Shown piece by piece: positions 1 through 9,439 of a stretch of 64,000 nt of DNA (position 1 is the stretch's first letter; every line of letters begins with the position of its first letter). The notes under the pieces were generated by a model. The model did no database searches, was not told the origin of the DNA, and saw nothing but the letters and a program-made list of their open reading frames with translations. Source of the stretch: Cupriavidus sp. WKF15. GTDB lineage: Bacteria > Pseudomonadota > Gammaproteobacteria > Burkholderiales > Burkholderiaceae. Both the position numbers and the translations under genes were made by a program. The stretch lies in assembly GCF_029278605.1 (NCBI RefSeq), contig NZ_CP119573.1:1798001-1862000 (forward strand), in the 5' to 3' direction.

Positions 1-68
1 GAAGCCGAACAAAACACAAAGCTCCCAGGCCCGCGGCAAGCCGGATACCGGCGTGACATGGAGACACC

Positions 69-332
69 GTGGACACCAGCGACCAGACCCGTACTGCGTA
101 CCAGCCATGCGCCGAGCAGCGCATGCCGCTGCGTCCGTGGGCAGATGGCCTGGGTTGCGGCGAACGCATTGCCGCCAGGGGCTCGAGCTGGATCAGTTTT
201 TCCGCGGATGCCGTGCTCCGCGCCATGCAACAGGCGATCTGTTCGCCGACCGTCCTCCATGCCGCCGCCTGGCACGGCATGCCCGTCCATTCCGCCAAAG
301 AACTCCCGACCCCGACGCTGACCCGATCATGA
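69..332 (+). CDS. Small hypothetical protein (87 aa) coupled to hmgA
   Basis: I do not recognise a family. The frame opens with GTG, preceded by a GGAG at 60-63, and its TGA overlaps the hmgA ATG (ATGA at 329-332), an arrangement typical of translational coupling. The codons are rich in G/C at third positions, consistent with real coding in this genome. The product has no signal peptide or membrane segment. It contains three Cys and a central stretch [16 protein letters not shown]. It may be a co-expressed accessory or leader ORF of the homogentisate operon. The main alternative is that it is spurious and the region is only a leader. Confidence 0.5.
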   Translation: MDTSDQTRTAYQPCAEQRMPLRPWADGLGCGERIAARGSSWISFSADAVLRAMQQAICSPTVLHAAAWHGMPVHSAKELPTPTLTRS

Positions 333-1648
333 ATCTCACGCACACCCAACTGGCCGAACACGGCTACATGTCCGGCTTTGCCAACGAATTCGCCACGGAA
401 GCGCTGCCCGGCGCATTGCCGGTTGGTCAGAATTCACCCCAGCGCGCGCCGTACGGCCTGTATGCCGAGCAACTGTCCGGCACGGCCTTCACCGCGCCGC
501 GCGCCCATAACCGCCGTTCGTGGCTGTATCGCATCCGCCCGGGCGCGATGCACAAGCCGTTCACGCTGGTGGAGCAGTCGCGCTTCCTGAGCCGCTTTGA
601 CGAAATCGCGGCATCGCCGAACCAGATGCGCTGGAGCCCGCCGTCCATGCCGGCCACGCCGACGGATTTCATCGACGGCATCGTCACCATGGCCGGCAAC
701 GGCGGCCCGGAGGCCATGACCGGCTGCGGCATCCACCTGTACCTGGCCAACCAGTCGATGCAGGACCGCTTCTTCTACAACGCCGATGGCGAGATGCTGG
801 TCGTGCCGCAGCAGGGCCGCGTGCGCTTCGTGACGGAGATGGGCCGGCTCGATGTGGAGCCGCAGGAGATCGTGGTGATTCCGCGCGGCGTGCGTTTCCG
901 CGTCGAGCTGCCGGATGGCGAGGCGCGCGGCTATATCTGCGAGAACTACGGTGCGCAGTTCAAGCTGCCCGACCTGGGCGTGATCGGCTCCAATGGCCTG
1001 GCCAACCCGCGCGACTTCATGACGCCGGTGGCCGCGTACGAGGACCGCGAGGGCGATTTCGAACTGGTGGCGAAGTTCCAGGGCAACCTGTGGCGTGCCG
1101 ATATCGGCCATTCGCCGCTCGACGTGGTGGCGTGGCACGGCAACTTCGCGCCCTACAAGTACGATCTGCGCCGCTTCAATACCATCGGCTCGATCAGCTT
1201 CGATCACCCGGATCCGTCGATCTTCCTGGTGCTGCAGTCGCCGTCGGACACGCCGGGTGTCGACACCATCGATTTCGTTATCTTCGGGCCGCGCTGGCTG
1301 GCGATGGAGAACTCGTTCCGCCCGCCCTGGTTCCACCGCAATATCGCCAGCGAATTCATGGGCCTGATCACCGGCGTCTACGACGCCAAGGCAGAGGGCT
1401 TCGCACCGGGCGGGGCCAGCCTGCACAACTGCATGAGCGGCCACGGCCCCGATGCTGACACGTTTGCCAAGGCTACCTCGGCCGATACGTCCACCCCGCA
1501 TCACATCACCGACACCATGGCGTTCATGTTCGAGACCCCGGGCGTGATCCGGCCTACGCCTTACGCGGCCAACTCGGCCTCGCTGCAGCAGGACTACTAC
1601 ACCTGCTGGCAAGGGCTGAAGAAGCATTTCAACCCGAACGAGCGCTGA
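329..1648 (+). CDS. hmgA: Homogentisate 1,2-dioxygenase
   Basis: This cytosolic non-haem iron dioxygenase opens the ring of homogentisate to give maleylacetoacetate, the central step of tyrosine and phenylalanine degradation. The protein has 439 aa, the usual family length. The start at 329 gives the conserved N-terminus with [19 protein letters not shown]; the open frame runs further upstream, but that extension is not family-like. Iron ligands can be read as H336 and E342 in [17 protein letters not shown] and H366 in [15 protein letters not shown]. fahA follows after 82 bp, so the two probably form one catabolic operon. No isomerase (maiA) gene is seen here. Confidence 0.97.
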   Translation: MNLTHTQLAEHGYMSGFANEFATEALPGALPVGQNSPQRAPYGLYAEQLSGTAFTAPRAHNRRSWLYRIRPGAMHKPFTLVEQSRFLSRFDEIAASPNQMRWSPPSMPATPTDFIDGIVTMAGNGGPEAMTGCGIHLYLANQSMQDRFFYNADGEMLVVPQQGRVRFVTEMGRLDVEPQEIVVIPRGVRFRVELPDGEARGYICENYGAQFKLPDLGVIGSNGLANPRDFMTPVAAYEDREGDFELVAKFQGNLWRADIGHSPLDVVAWHGNFAPYKYDLRRFNTIGSISFDHPDPSIFLVLQSPSDTPGVDTIDFVIFGPRWLAMENSFRPPWFHRNIASEFMGLITGVYDAKAEGFAPGGASLHNCMSGHGPDADTFAKATSADTSTPHHITDTMAFMFETPGVIRPTPYAANSASLQQDYYTCWQGLKKHFNPNER

Positions 1649-1730
1649 GCACAGCGGCGCAAAGCCACACAAAACAAGTAGACGGCGCGCGGCACGGTCC
1701 GCGTGCCACAGACATTTTTCGGAGTAACTG

Positions 1731-2999
1731 ATGACCGCCCCGACCACCAGCTGGATTGAATCCGCCAACGACGGCAAGACCCATTTCCCCTTGCAGAACC
1801 TGCCGTACGGCATCTTTTCCGTAAAGGGCCAGCCCGCGCGCGTTGGCGTGGCGATCGGCAAATTCGTGCTGGACCTCGCCGCGCTCGACGAAGCGGGCCT
1901 GCTGCCTGCGGCGGCCAAGGGCAGCTTTGCCGCCGCGAGCCTGAACCGCTTCATCGCGCTGGGCAAGCCGGTGTGGTCGGAAACGCGCCAGCGCCTGACG
2001 GCGCTGCTGTCGGGCGCCGACGCCGCATTGCGCGACAACGCCGCGCTGCGCGACCGCGCGCTCGTGCCGTCGGACCAGGTCACGCTGCACCTGCCCGTCG
2101 AGATCCCGGGCTACACCGATTTCTATTCGTCGAAAGAGCACGCCACCAATGTCGGCCGCATGTTCCGCGACCCCGAGAATGCGCTGCTGCCGAACTGGCT
2201 GGAAATCCCCATCGGCTACAACGGCCGCGCCAGCTCCGTGGTGGTGAGCGGTACCGACCTGCGCCGCCCGAACGGCCAGATCAAGCTGCCGAACGAGGCG
2301 CGCCCGGTCTTCGGGCCGTGCCGCAAGCTGGACTTTGAACTCGAGGTCGGCTTTATCGTCGGCAAGGAATCCGCGCTGGGCGAGCCGGTGAGCACTGCCG
2401 ATGCGCCGGACCATATGTTCGGCATGGTGCTGCTCAATGACTGGAGCGCGCGCGACATCCAGCAATGGGAGTACGTGCCGCTTGGGCCGTTCAACTCCAA
2501 GACCTTCGGCACTTCGATTTCACCGTGGGTGGTGACCATGCAAGCGCTGGAGCCGTTCCGCCGCGACAATCCCGCGCAGTCGCCGGAGCCGCTGCCGTAC
2601 CTGCAGCAGCACGGCAAGAACGCCTATGACATCGCACTCGAAGTGGCGCTGCGCCCGCAGGGTGCCGCTGCGCCGAGCACAATCTGCCGCACCAACTTCA
2701 AGGCGATGTACTGGACCATGGCGCAGCAGCTCGCGCACCACACGGTGTCGGGCTGCAACGTGCGCGTGGGCGACCTGATGGGGTCGGGCACGATCAGCGG
2801 TACCACGCCGGATTCCTACGGCAGCCTGCTTGAACTGACGCGCAACGGCGCCGAGCCGCTGAAGCTCGCCGACGGCAGCAGCCGCGCGTTCCTCGAGGAC
2901 GGTGACGAGATCGTCATGACCGGGTTTGCAGCGGGCGACGGCTTTGTCGTGGGTTTTGGCGAGGTATCGGGCAAGATCCTGCCGGCACCGAAGCCTTGA
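1731..2999 (+). CDS. fahA: Fumarylacetoacetase
   Basis: Hydrolyses fumarylacetoacetate to fumarate and acetoacetate, the last step of homogentisate catabolism. At 422 aa it is the expected length. Family signatures are YTDFYSSKEHATNVGRMF, the acidic metal-site segment KLDFELEVGFIVG and LNDWSARDIQQWEYVPLGPF. The ATG at 1731 follows a TTCGGAG ribosome-binding site. It lies directly downstream of hmgA on the same strand and converges with the aryl-polyene operon; only 6 bp separate the two stop codons and no clear terminator hairpin is visible between them. Confidence 0.97.
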   Translation: MTAPTTSWIESANDGKTHFPLQNLPYGIFSVKGQPARVGVAIGKFVLDLAALDEAGLLPAAAKGSFAAASLNRFIALGKPVWSETRQRLTALLSGADAALRDNAALRDRALVPSDQVTLHLPVEIPGYTDFYSSKEHATNVGRMFRDPENALLPNWLEIPIGYNGRASSVVVSGTDLRRPNGQIKLPNEARPVFGPCRKLDFELEVGFIVGKESALGEPVSTADAPDHMFGMVLLNDWSARDIQQWEYVPLGPFNSKTFGTSISPWVVTMQALEPFRRDNPAQSPEPLPYLQQHGKNAYDIALEVALRPQGAAAPSTICRTNFKAMYWTMAQQLAHHTVSGCNVRVGDLMGSGTISGTTPDSYGSLLELTRNGAEPLKLADGSSRAFLEDGDEIVMTGFAAGDGFVVGFGEVSGKILPAPKP

Positions 3000-3005
3000 G
3001 TTGCG

Positions 3006-3479
3006 TCAGGCGCCGGGTGGTGGTGCTACGTCGAGAATGACTGCCGCCCGCCCGCAAAGCAGCCGCTTGCCACTACCGCTGACTTCGAACGCATAGAGCA
3101 CGTTGGCGCCTTCGCCGCTGATGCGATGCGCTTCGATTGTCAGCGATCCGTCGATATCGTCGAGCCGGTCGACGTCAAGCACCAGCTTGCGCACGCTGGC
3201 CAGGTAACCCATGCGTGGACGCTGCGTGCCTTGCTGCGAGGCAGCGCCATGCGCGGCCATTGCCTGCGCTGCGTATTCCACGCCGCAGACGGCGGCCAGC
3301 CGGCCGTGCGCGCGTAGCGGGTTGTCGGCGCTGTGGTGGCTCGTGGCCACGCAGCGGATGAAATCCGCGTCCCAGTCGATCACGCTGTCGAGCAGGCACA
3401 TGCTGCCCTGGTGCGGAATCCTGGCGGCGATCCAGGCGTGATCCAGCGGCGTGTGTGGAGCCGGCACGCTATCCGCCAT
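3006..3479 (-). CDS. ApeP-type hotdog 3-hydroxyacyl-ACP dehydratase
   Basis: A 157-aa single-hotdog protein of the FabZ/ApeP type, expected to dehydrate 3-hydroxyacyl-ACP intermediates during polyene chain growth. The N-terminal IPHQGSMCLLDSVIDWD matches the family's substrate-loop region, and GVEYAAQAMAAHGA corresponds to the central hot-dog helix. It is the last gene of the minus-strand aryl-polyene operon and overlaps the preceding chain-length-factor gene by 11 bp. In characterised APE systems two dehydratases (ApeI and ApeP) act together; here the second is fused to the ligase encoded at 10405-12132. Its role is inferred from family and context. Confidence 0.85.
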   Translation of the reverse strand: MADSVPAPHTPLDHAWIAARIPHQGSMCLLDSVIDWDADFIRCVATSHHSADNPLRAHGRLAAVCGVEYAAQAMAAHGAASQQGTQRPRMGYLASVRKLVLDVDRLDDIDGSLTIEAHRISGEGANVLYAFEVSGSGKRLLCGRAAVILDVAPPPGA

Positions 3480-4296
3480 TCCCGGGCCGCGCCTGCGGGT
3501 GCACGGCGACCTGCAGCTGCAGGTCTTCCAGATAATCGATCACTACCGAGCTGGCCGATTGCATGGCAACGGCGTGCAGCAACGGCAGTGCGCGCGCGGT
3601 CGGTACCGAACGGCGCAGTGTCTCCAGCGCGGCGTCGTCCATCGGCGTCGCCGCTGCGTGTGCCAACGCCACTTCGATCCGTGCCAGCGATCGTTCCGAC
3701 GCTTCCGGCGACAATAGCAGCGCCACCCCGAACGGGGCGGCAATCGGGCGCAGCGTTCGCAGTGGCTCCGGGTAATCGGAGTCGTAGGCGATCAGCAGGC
3801 AGGGCTCGCGGTCCGCCGATACCTGGGCAGCCGCTTCCAGCAGGCCGGCACCGAAGCTCGCATCCAGCGCGCTCAGCACATTGGCCGGGCGCATGGCGCG
3901 CGTGGCAATCGACCAATACCCGGCCGCGACGTTGTGCACCGAGTTGTGGAAGCGCGTGGGCGACATCAGCGGATCGGGCTGCGCCAGGGCTTCGCAGATC
4001 GCATGGAAGTTGTGCCCGTCCGCGCTCGACGAGGTGAATACCGTTGGCAGGCCGGCGGCCTCCATGCCAGCGGCGGCCACGGCCTGTTGGCCGATGCCCA
4101 GCGCCAGCCTGACAGCCGTGCCGCTGCGCCGCCGCTCGGCCGGTGGCAGGATGGCCGGCGGCGCGAGTTCGGTCGGGGCAGGCTGGTAGGGCTGCCGGCC
4201 GGCGAGCACGTCGACGGCCTGGGCCCAGTTGCCGAGCCCAGGGCCCAGCACGCCGATGCCATCGATAAAGCAGAGAAGCGGTGCGCCCATGGTCAT
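3469..4296 (-). CDS. Ketosynthase-like chain-length factor (ApeC-like)
   Basis: A 275-aa, shortened thiolase-fold protein resembling the N-terminal beta-ketoacyl-synthase domain. The nucleophilic Cys region reads SALDASFGAGLLEAA, so the usual active-site Cys is absent, as in chain-length factors. The HNSVHNVAAGYWSIA segment is typical of this subgroup. It would pair with the catalytic ketosynthase encoded just upstream (4293-5528), whose stop overlaps this ATG in an ATGA arrangement. The heterodimer sets polyene length. An alternative start lies 6 bp downstream. Function is inferred from architecture and operon position. Confidence 0.82.
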   Translation of the reverse strand: MTMGAPLLCFIDGIGVLGPGLGNWAQAVDVLAGRQPYQPAPTELAPPAILPPAERRRSGTAVRLALGIGQQAVAAAGMEAAGLPTVFTSSSADGHNFHAICEALAQPDPLMSPTRFHNSVHNVAAGYWSIATRAMRPANVLSALDASFGAGLLEAAAQVSADREPCLLIAYDSDYPEPLRTLRPIAAPFGVALLLSPEASERSLARIEVALAHAAATPMDDAALETLRRSVPTARALPLLHAVAMQSASSVVIDYLEDLQLQVAVHPQARPGNGG

Positions 4297-5528
4297 TGCC
4301 CGCCAGTTGCGCGCCCGAGCAGCAGGCTGCAGTTGGAGCCGCCGAATCCGAACGCGTTGCTGAGCACGTGGCGCAGCGGCTGTTCGCGGCTGGCGAGGCG
4401 ATAGTCGACCGCCAGCGCCGGATCCACCTGCGTAGTGTTGATGCCGCCCGGCAGCAGTCCATGGCGCAGGGCCAGCGCGCAGATCACGGCTTCCAGCGCG
4501 CCCGCGGCGCCGAGCGTGTGCCCGGTGGCACCCTTGGTGGAGCTGCAGGGCGTGCCCGGCAACAGCGCGTCCATCGCGCGCGCTTCGGCCGCGTCATTGG
4601 CGCGCGTCGCGGTGCCGTGCAGGTTGACATAGTCGACCTGTCCCGGCGCGATGCCGGCGCTGGCCAGCGCCTGCTCCATGGCCATGCGCGCGCCCAGGCC
4701 TTCCGGGTGCGGCGAGGACATATGGTGCGCGTCGCTGGATTCGCCGATGCCGAGCAGCAGGATGGCGCCTTCCGGTGCCCGTTGCGGCGCACGTTCCAGC
4801 AGCGCGAAGGCAGCGGCTTCGCCGATCGAGATCCCGTTGCGATCGGCGTCGAACGGCCGGCAGGGCTGGTCCGAGAGCAGCTCCAGCGAGCCGAAGCCAT
4901 ACAGTGTCGTGTGGCAGAGCGAATCGACGCCTCCGACCACGGCCGCGTCGATCAGGCCGGCTTCCATCAGCCGGCGCGCCGAGGTGAATACCTTGGCACC
5001 CGACGAGCATGCCGACGAGACCGTGCCCGCCGGTCCCCTCAGCCCGAAATAAGCGCGCACGAAGCCCGGCAGCGAGTACGGGCTGTGGGTGCCGGCATAG
5101 CTGAATCCCGCCGGCAGCGCACCGGTCTGCGGGTCGCGCTGGCGGTAGGCAAGTTCGGTCTGCAGCACGCCTGCGGTACTGGTGCCGAGAAAGACCCCGA
5201 TACGATCCGCGCCATAGCGTGCCACCGCCTCCCTGACGCGATCGGCGAATCCGTCCTGTTCGAGCGCTAGCAGCGCGAGGCGATTATTGCGGCAGTTAAA
5301 GCCTGCGAGCGCAGCGGGAAGGGCGACGTCATCGACGCCCTTTACCTCGCCGACCCAGGTATCCAGGCGGACGTCGCCGAAACGGCATGGCGCCAGGCCG
5401 CCGCGCTGTTCGCGCAGGGCGCTCAGCGTGTCGTCAAGCCCGGTGCCGATACAACTGGTGGCAGTGAAATGCGAGAGATGGAGCGGCGACACTGGGTGCG
5501 TGGGTGAGGTGCGCGGGGGTGAAGGCAT
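4293..5528 (-). CDS. Beta-ketoacyl-ACP synthase of aryl polyene assembly (ApeO-like)
   Basis: This KAS I/II-type ketosynthase would condense the growing aryl-polyene chain with malonyl-ACP. The 411-aa protein carries the complete triad: C174 in TVSSACSSGAKV, H304 in NLHGTATRAND and H337 in TKGATGHTLGAAG. The C-terminal NAFGFGGSNCSLLLG loop is also intact. It overlaps the downstream chain-length factor by 4 bp. The locus shows only this one active ketosynthase, whereas larger APE clusters also have a second (ApeR-type) enzyme. Confidence 0.92.
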   Translation of the reverse strand: MPSPPRTSPTHPVSPLHLSHFTATSCIGTGLDDTLSALREQRGGLAPCRFGDVRLDTWVGEVKGVDDVALPAALAGFNCRNNRLALLALEQDGFADRVREAVARYGADRIGVFLGTSTAGVLQTELAYRQRDPQTGALPAGFSYAGTHSPYSLPGFVRAYFGLRGPAGTVSSACSSGAKVFTSARRLMEAGLIDAAVVGGVDSLCHTTLYGFGSLELLSDQPCRPFDADRNGISIGEAAAFALLERAPQRAPEGAILLLGIGESSDAHHMSSPHPEGLGARMAMEQALASAGIAPGQVDYVNLHGTATRANDAAEARAMDALLPGTPCSSTKGATGHTLGAAGALEAVICALALRHGLLPGGINTTQVDPALAVDYRLASREQPLRHVLSNAFGFGGSNCSLLLGRATGGQ

Positions 5529-5532
5529 TGTA

Positions 5533-6402
5533 TCAAGCCGTGCGCCCGGCCTCCGCCGCCATGCCGGCGCGCAGGGTCACGCACTGCAGTCCGGCATCGG
5601 CAATGGCCGCGAGCAGTCCGGGCAACACCGCCGTGCAATGCGGCTTGCCGGCGGGGTCGACGCCGCTGTTGCCGTCGTGCAGCAGCAGGATGTCGCCGGC
5701 GGCAAGGTTGTGCGTGAGGCGCTGCGCGATGCGAGCCGCGCGGTCGCCGTTGCGCGTGTCGAAGCCGCGCCGCGTCCATGCGGCAAGCTGCAGGCCTTCC
5801 GTGCACAGCACCGGTTCGAGGAATGGGTTGCGCAGGCCGGCCGGCGCGCGGAAATAGCGCGGTGGCTGTCCGGTGAGGTCGGCCAGCAGTTGCTGGGCGT
5901 CGCGGATCTCCCGCCGCATGCGCCAGGGGCCGAACACCGAGAAATCCAGCCGGTGATGCATGCTGTGGTTTTCCACCGCGTGGCCCCGGCGCGCAATCTC
6001 GCGCACCAGGCCGGGGTAGCGCGCCGCGCGCTCGCCAACGCAGAAGAAGGTGGCGCGAGCGCCGTGACGGTCGAGCAGCTCGAGCACGCGCGGCGTGAGT
6101 TCCGGATGCGGGCCGTCGTCGAAGGTCAGGGCCACGCTGTTGCCGGCCGCGCGCGGCAGCCGCAGCGCGTTCGGTCCGAGCCAGGTGCTGCGCGGCCAAA
6201 GTCCCACCGTCGCCAGGGTCGCATGCGTGGCGCCAACGGCTGCTGCGGCCCATGCCAGGGTCGACGGGTCAGCCAGCACGGCCACGGCGGCACCCGCGTG
6301 CACCAGCCCGGCACCATACAGCAGCTTGCCGGGCCGCCAGGTGCGCGAGACGGGCGGCGCCTGGTCCCGCGCCGGGACGGGCAGGGGTGTCGCGGGTTTC
6401 AT
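5533..6402 (-). CDS. NodB-type polysaccharide deacetylase in the APE operon
   Basis: A 289-aa carbohydrate esterase family 4 (NodB) protein. An N-terminal hydrophobic stretch (roughly residues 28-65) is followed by the NodB domain. Motif 1 is ALTFDDGPHPELTP with the catalytic and metal Asp pair, motif 2 is HSMHH, and RAPAGLRNP and LLLHDG are later motifs. The start at 6402 is chosen because its ATG overlaps the stop of the MMPL exporter gene (TGATG). Members remove N- or O-acetyl groups from sugars. Placed between exporter and ketosynthase, it could modify a glycan or a sugar-bearing APE lipid, but its substrate cannot be read from sequence. Confidence 0.88.
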   Translation of the reverse strand: MKPATPLPVPARDQAPPVSRTWRPGKLLYGAGLVHAGAAVAVLADPSTLAWAAAAVGATHATLATVGLWPRSTWLGPNALRLPRAAGNSVALTFDDGPHPELTPRVLELLDRHGARATFFCVGERAARYPGLVREIARRGHAVENHSMHHRLDFSVFGPWRMRREIRDAQQLLADLTGQPPRYFRAPAGLRNPFLEPVLCTEGLQLAAWTRRGFDTRNGDRAARIAQRLTHNLAAGDILLLHDGNSGVDPAGKPHCTAVLPGLLAAIADAGLQCVTLRAGMAAEAGRTA

Positions 6403-8831
6403 CAGGCGTCTTCCTTTCGCTTGCCATGGCCGCCGCTCGCCGGCGCCAGGATCGCCGAGAACCACAGTGCGAGTACCGCACCTGGCCCCACGGTCAGCCC
6501 GAATGCCTTGAGCAGCGGCAGGTCCGACCAGGCCAGGAGACCGAAAGCCGCCACGGTGGTCAGGTTGGCCAGCAGCAGCGATACCAGTGTATGCGCCGAA
6601 ATGGCTGTCGTCGGGCCCGTACTGCCCGCGCCATTGAAGAACAGCGCGTAGTTCGATCCGACTGCCACCAGCAGCAGCATGCCCACCAGGTGCAGCAGGT
6701 TCAGCGGCTGCCCCATGGCGGCCAGGCCGCCCATGACAGCCAGCGCCGCGGCGGCGAGTGGAAGTACGGTCGCCAGCACGCGCCGGGGCGAGCGCAGCGC
6801 GACCGACAACAGCACGAGGATGGCGAGCACGCCACCCAGTGACAGGTGCAGCGCCTCGCGCATATAGCCACCGTAAAGCTGGTCCGACTCGCGCTTGAGG
6901 TCGACAAAGAGCGCGTGGCTGACACCGGCCCGGTCCAGCGCCGCGCGCACTGGCCGGCTGTCCAGCACGTCCGTAGCCTTGGCCGATGCCGGCGCGCGCA
7001 AGGGCAGGGTGGCGTTCCAGTGGTCGCCATGCGGCGTGAGCAGGGCGTCGATGGCCAGCGCCATCGACGTGCCCTTCAGGTCGTTACGCTGCAGCGGGGC
7101 GGCGGTACGCGCCTGCCCGGCCTCCGCCAGGAACGGTGCGAACAGTTCCGGGCGCACCGGCTGCTGCGCGACGGCGGCGCGCAGGCGCTGCGCCAGTTCG
7201 TCAGGCGGTGGCAGGCTGGCCTGGCGCGCGCGCTGCGTGGCGGCGCTGGGCAGATAGCGCGCCGGGCTTTCGTAGCCGCCGATGAGGCCTGACGCAACCA
7301 GCGGGTCGAGTTCCCGCGCCACGCGCTCGGCACCCTGCAGCACGGTTTCCTGGTCTGGGCCGGACAGGACGATCAGGTAGCGCACGTCAGGCGCGCCGAG
7401 GTCGGCGCGCAGCGAGGCGTCCAGCGCCTGGTCCGCTGCAGGCACCGGGCTCAGCGCCGACAGCTCGCGTCCCCACAGGGTGTCGTGGCGCGCCCACAGC
7501 ACGGCACAGGCGGCGAGGGCCACTACCGCGACCACCCAGCGCAGGCGGCCGGCCCTGGCCAGCAGCGCGGCCAGGCGCGTGCCGAGCGGCGTCACATCGC
7601 GCAGGTGCAGGTTGGCCGGGACCAGGTGCGGCAGCACGAAGCGCGTGACCAGTGCGGCCGTGGCCAGGCCGGCAATCGAGTACAGGCCGAGCTGCGCCAG
7701 CCCCGGGAAGCCTGACAGCAGCAGCGAGGCAAAGCCGCACACCGAGGTCAGCACGCCGAGCCGCACGGTCGGCCAGAAGCCGGCAATCCATGCGCGGTTG
7801 TCGCGCTGCCCGCCGCGCGTGTACTGCGCCGACTGGACGAACAGGTAGATCGAGTAGTCCACGGCTTCGCCGATCAGCGTGGTGCCGAAGCCGAGCGTGA
7901 GCCCGTGCACCGTGCCGCCAAAGCCAAGGCTGACCGCCGCCACGCCGGCCAGCGCGCCGGATAGCACGGGCACCAGCCCGAGCACCAGCAGCGGCACCGA
8001 GCGGTACACCAGCAGCAGCAGCGTGACGATGATGGCGATACCGATGCTCGACAGCCGCTCGACGTCGTGCCGGATCGTGTCGCGCGCCTTGACCGAGAAC
8101 ACGCCGGGGCCGGTCATCACGAGCCGGTATGGACCGGCCTTTGCCGCGCCGGCAAACGCCTCGCGGATGGCGTCGATGGCCCTGGCCTGGCCGTCGGTAT
8201 CGGAACCGGCGCTGGCCGTCTGCGCCAGCAGCACGGCACGCCGGCCATCGCGCGAGACCCAGGCGCCCGCATGCAGCGGCACGCGCTGCCGGGCATCTAG
8301 CTGCGACATGACCGACATCACCTCGCCGGTAGGGTCGCGTGGCAACAGCGACTTGGTGAAGAGCCCGGCGGGGGATGCCAGCAGGTCGAAGGTGTCGGCG
8401 ACGGCTGCGGCAAGCCCCTGCGGCGAGAAGCGTTCGGGCGTGACGGTCGGACTCAGCAGGTAGCGGTGGTCGTAGAGATAGCGCTGGTCGGCGGCCTGGT
8501 TGACCGGTTCGCCGTTGCTGATGGCCGAGAACGCCGCATTCTGGCGCAGGTGCGCGGCCATGGCGCGCGACACCGCCGCGCGCCCGTCTGCGTCGCCGCC
8601 TTCCACGCCGACCAGGATCAGGCGCGAGACCAGCCCTTCGCGCAACTGGTCCACCAGCAGCTGCTGTTCGGCGGTGGGCAGTCGCGGCAGGAAGGCCGAC
8701 AGGTCGGCGGTGAAACTGGTGCGCGTGACGACCGCCGCGCAGGCCAGCAGCCACGCCAGCCAAAGCGCCACGGCCAGGCGCGCTGCCGGCAGGGCGGTTG
8801 TACGCGGCCCCCCGCGCGGCGCGAACCTCAT
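6402..8831 (-). CDS. MMPL/RND-family exporter of the APE locus
   Basis: An 809-aa inner-membrane protein with the repeated MMPL layout: one N-terminal helix, a periplasmic loop (about residues 55-250), a helix bundle with ARDTIRHDVERLSSIGIAI, then a second loop and bundle. Related proteins in xanthomonadin and aryl-polyene loci are thought to move the finished lipid across the inner membrane. Its ATG overlaps the stop of the LolA-like gene by 4 bp, and its stop overlaps the deacetylase start. GEAVDYSIYLFVQ carries the Asp-Tyr pair expected for proton relay in MMPL proteins. Transport of an APE lipid is inferred from context. Confidence 0.9.
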   Translation of the reverse strand: MRFAPRGGPRTTALPAARLAVALWLAWLLACAAVVTRTSFTADLSAFLPRLPTAEQQLLVDQLREGLVSRLILVGVEGGDADGRAAVSRAMAAHLRQNAAFSAISNGEPVNQAADQRYLYDHRYLLSPTVTPERFSPQGLAAAVADTFDLLASPAGLFTKSLLPRDPTGEVMSVMSQLDARQRVPLHAGAWVSRDGRRAVLLAQTASAGSDTDGQARAIDAIREAFAGAAKAGPYRLVMTGPGVFSVKARDTIRHDVERLSSIGIAIIVTLLLLVYRSVPLLVLGLVPVLSGALAGVAAVSLGFGGTVHGLTLGFGTTLIGEAVDYSIYLFVQSAQYTRGGQRDNRAWIAGFWPTVRLGVLTSVCGFASLLLSGFPGLAQLGLYSIAGLATAALVTRFVLPHLVPANLHLRDVTPLGTRLAALLARAGRLRWVVAVVALAACAVLWARHDTLWGRELSALSPVPAADQALDASLRADLGAPDVRYLIVLSGPDQETVLQGAERVARELDPLVASGLIGGYESPARYLPSAATQRARQASLPPPDELAQRLRAAVAQQPVRPELFAPFLAEAGQARTAAPLQRNDLKGTSMALAIDALLTPHGDHWNATLPLRAPASAKATDVLDSRPVRAALDRAGVSHALFVDLKRESDQLYGGYMREALHLSLGGVLAILVLLSVALRSPRRVLATVLPLAAAALAVMGGLAAMGQPLNLLHLVGMLLLVAVGSNYALFFNGAGSTGPTTAISAHTLVSLLLANLTTVAAFGLLAWSDLPLLKAFGLTVGPGAVLALWFSAILAPASGGHGKRKEDA

Positions 8832-9436
8832 GGCCGGGTGGCGGGGCGGATCTTCATGACCGAGCGGTCGCCGTCGGCCTGGCGGATTTCCACGCTGTCG
8901 AGCGCATCATTGGCGCCGTCGATGCGCACCTGGCTGACCATGGCGGCCATGCGCGAATCGGCTGGCGTGAGCGTCAGCGTCCAGCGGCTGGCGCGCCCTT
9001 CGAGTCCGAGCTTGTAGTAGCGTTCCAGCGCGCTGCGGTTGCCCGCGAGCGTGCCGCGGATGCTCTCGATAAAGGCGGCGATTTCCGGGTAGTTCTGCAG
9101 CGGCATGGTGTAGCGCTTGCCGCCACGCTCCACGGTCATCATGTCGCCGTCCAGCACCAGGTTTTCCGGCTTGGGCGTGACGGTGCGCTTTTCCAGATGG
9201 TCAGGCGCGACGAAGACAAGTTCGCCGCTCGATTCCACCGGGCGCTCCAGGATGGCCAGGTACTTCGTCTCGGTGAACTGCACGCGCCCTGACTTGCGTT
9301 GCGCGAGCGCCGACATGAGCTGGTCGACACCCCATGCAGCCGGGCCGCTGCCGGCGGCCAGCGCCTGGGTGGCCATGCCGGGCAGCAGTGCGGCGCCCAG
9401 CAGCAGGGCTGGAAGGGTCAGGCGGATTCGGCGCAT
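8828..9436 (-). CDS. LolA-like periplasmic carrier protein
   Basis: A 202-aa exported protein with a signal peptide (MRRIRLTLPALLLGAALL, likely cleavage near ALAAGS) and a LolA-like half-barrel. The segments GRVQFTETKYLAILERPVES and GELVFVAPDHLEKRTVTPKP are typical of LolA-related proteins found in APE clusters. It would carry a hydrophobic product across the periplasm between the MMPL exporter and the outer membrane. It overlaps the MMPL gene by 4 bp and lies 3 bp downstream of the acyltransferase. It is unlikely to be the housekeeping lipoprotein carrier, given its operon. Confidence 0.85.
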   Translation of the reverse strand: MRRIRLTLPALLLGAALLPGMATQALAAGSGPAAWGVDQLMSALAQRKSGRVQFTETKYLAILERPVESSGELVFVAPDHLEKRTVTPKPENLVLDGDMMTVERGGKRYTMPLQNYPEIAAFIESIRGTLAGNRSALERYYKLGLEGRASRWTLTLTPADSRMAAMVSQVRIDGANDALDSVEIRQADGDRSVMKIRPATRP

Positions 9437-9439
9437 GGA

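Noticed and set aside
434..2083. Long minus-strand open frame opposite hmgA and fahA
   Set aside because: Arg/His/Ala-rich translation with no domain; it is the antisense shadow of two well-supported genes in high-GC DNA.
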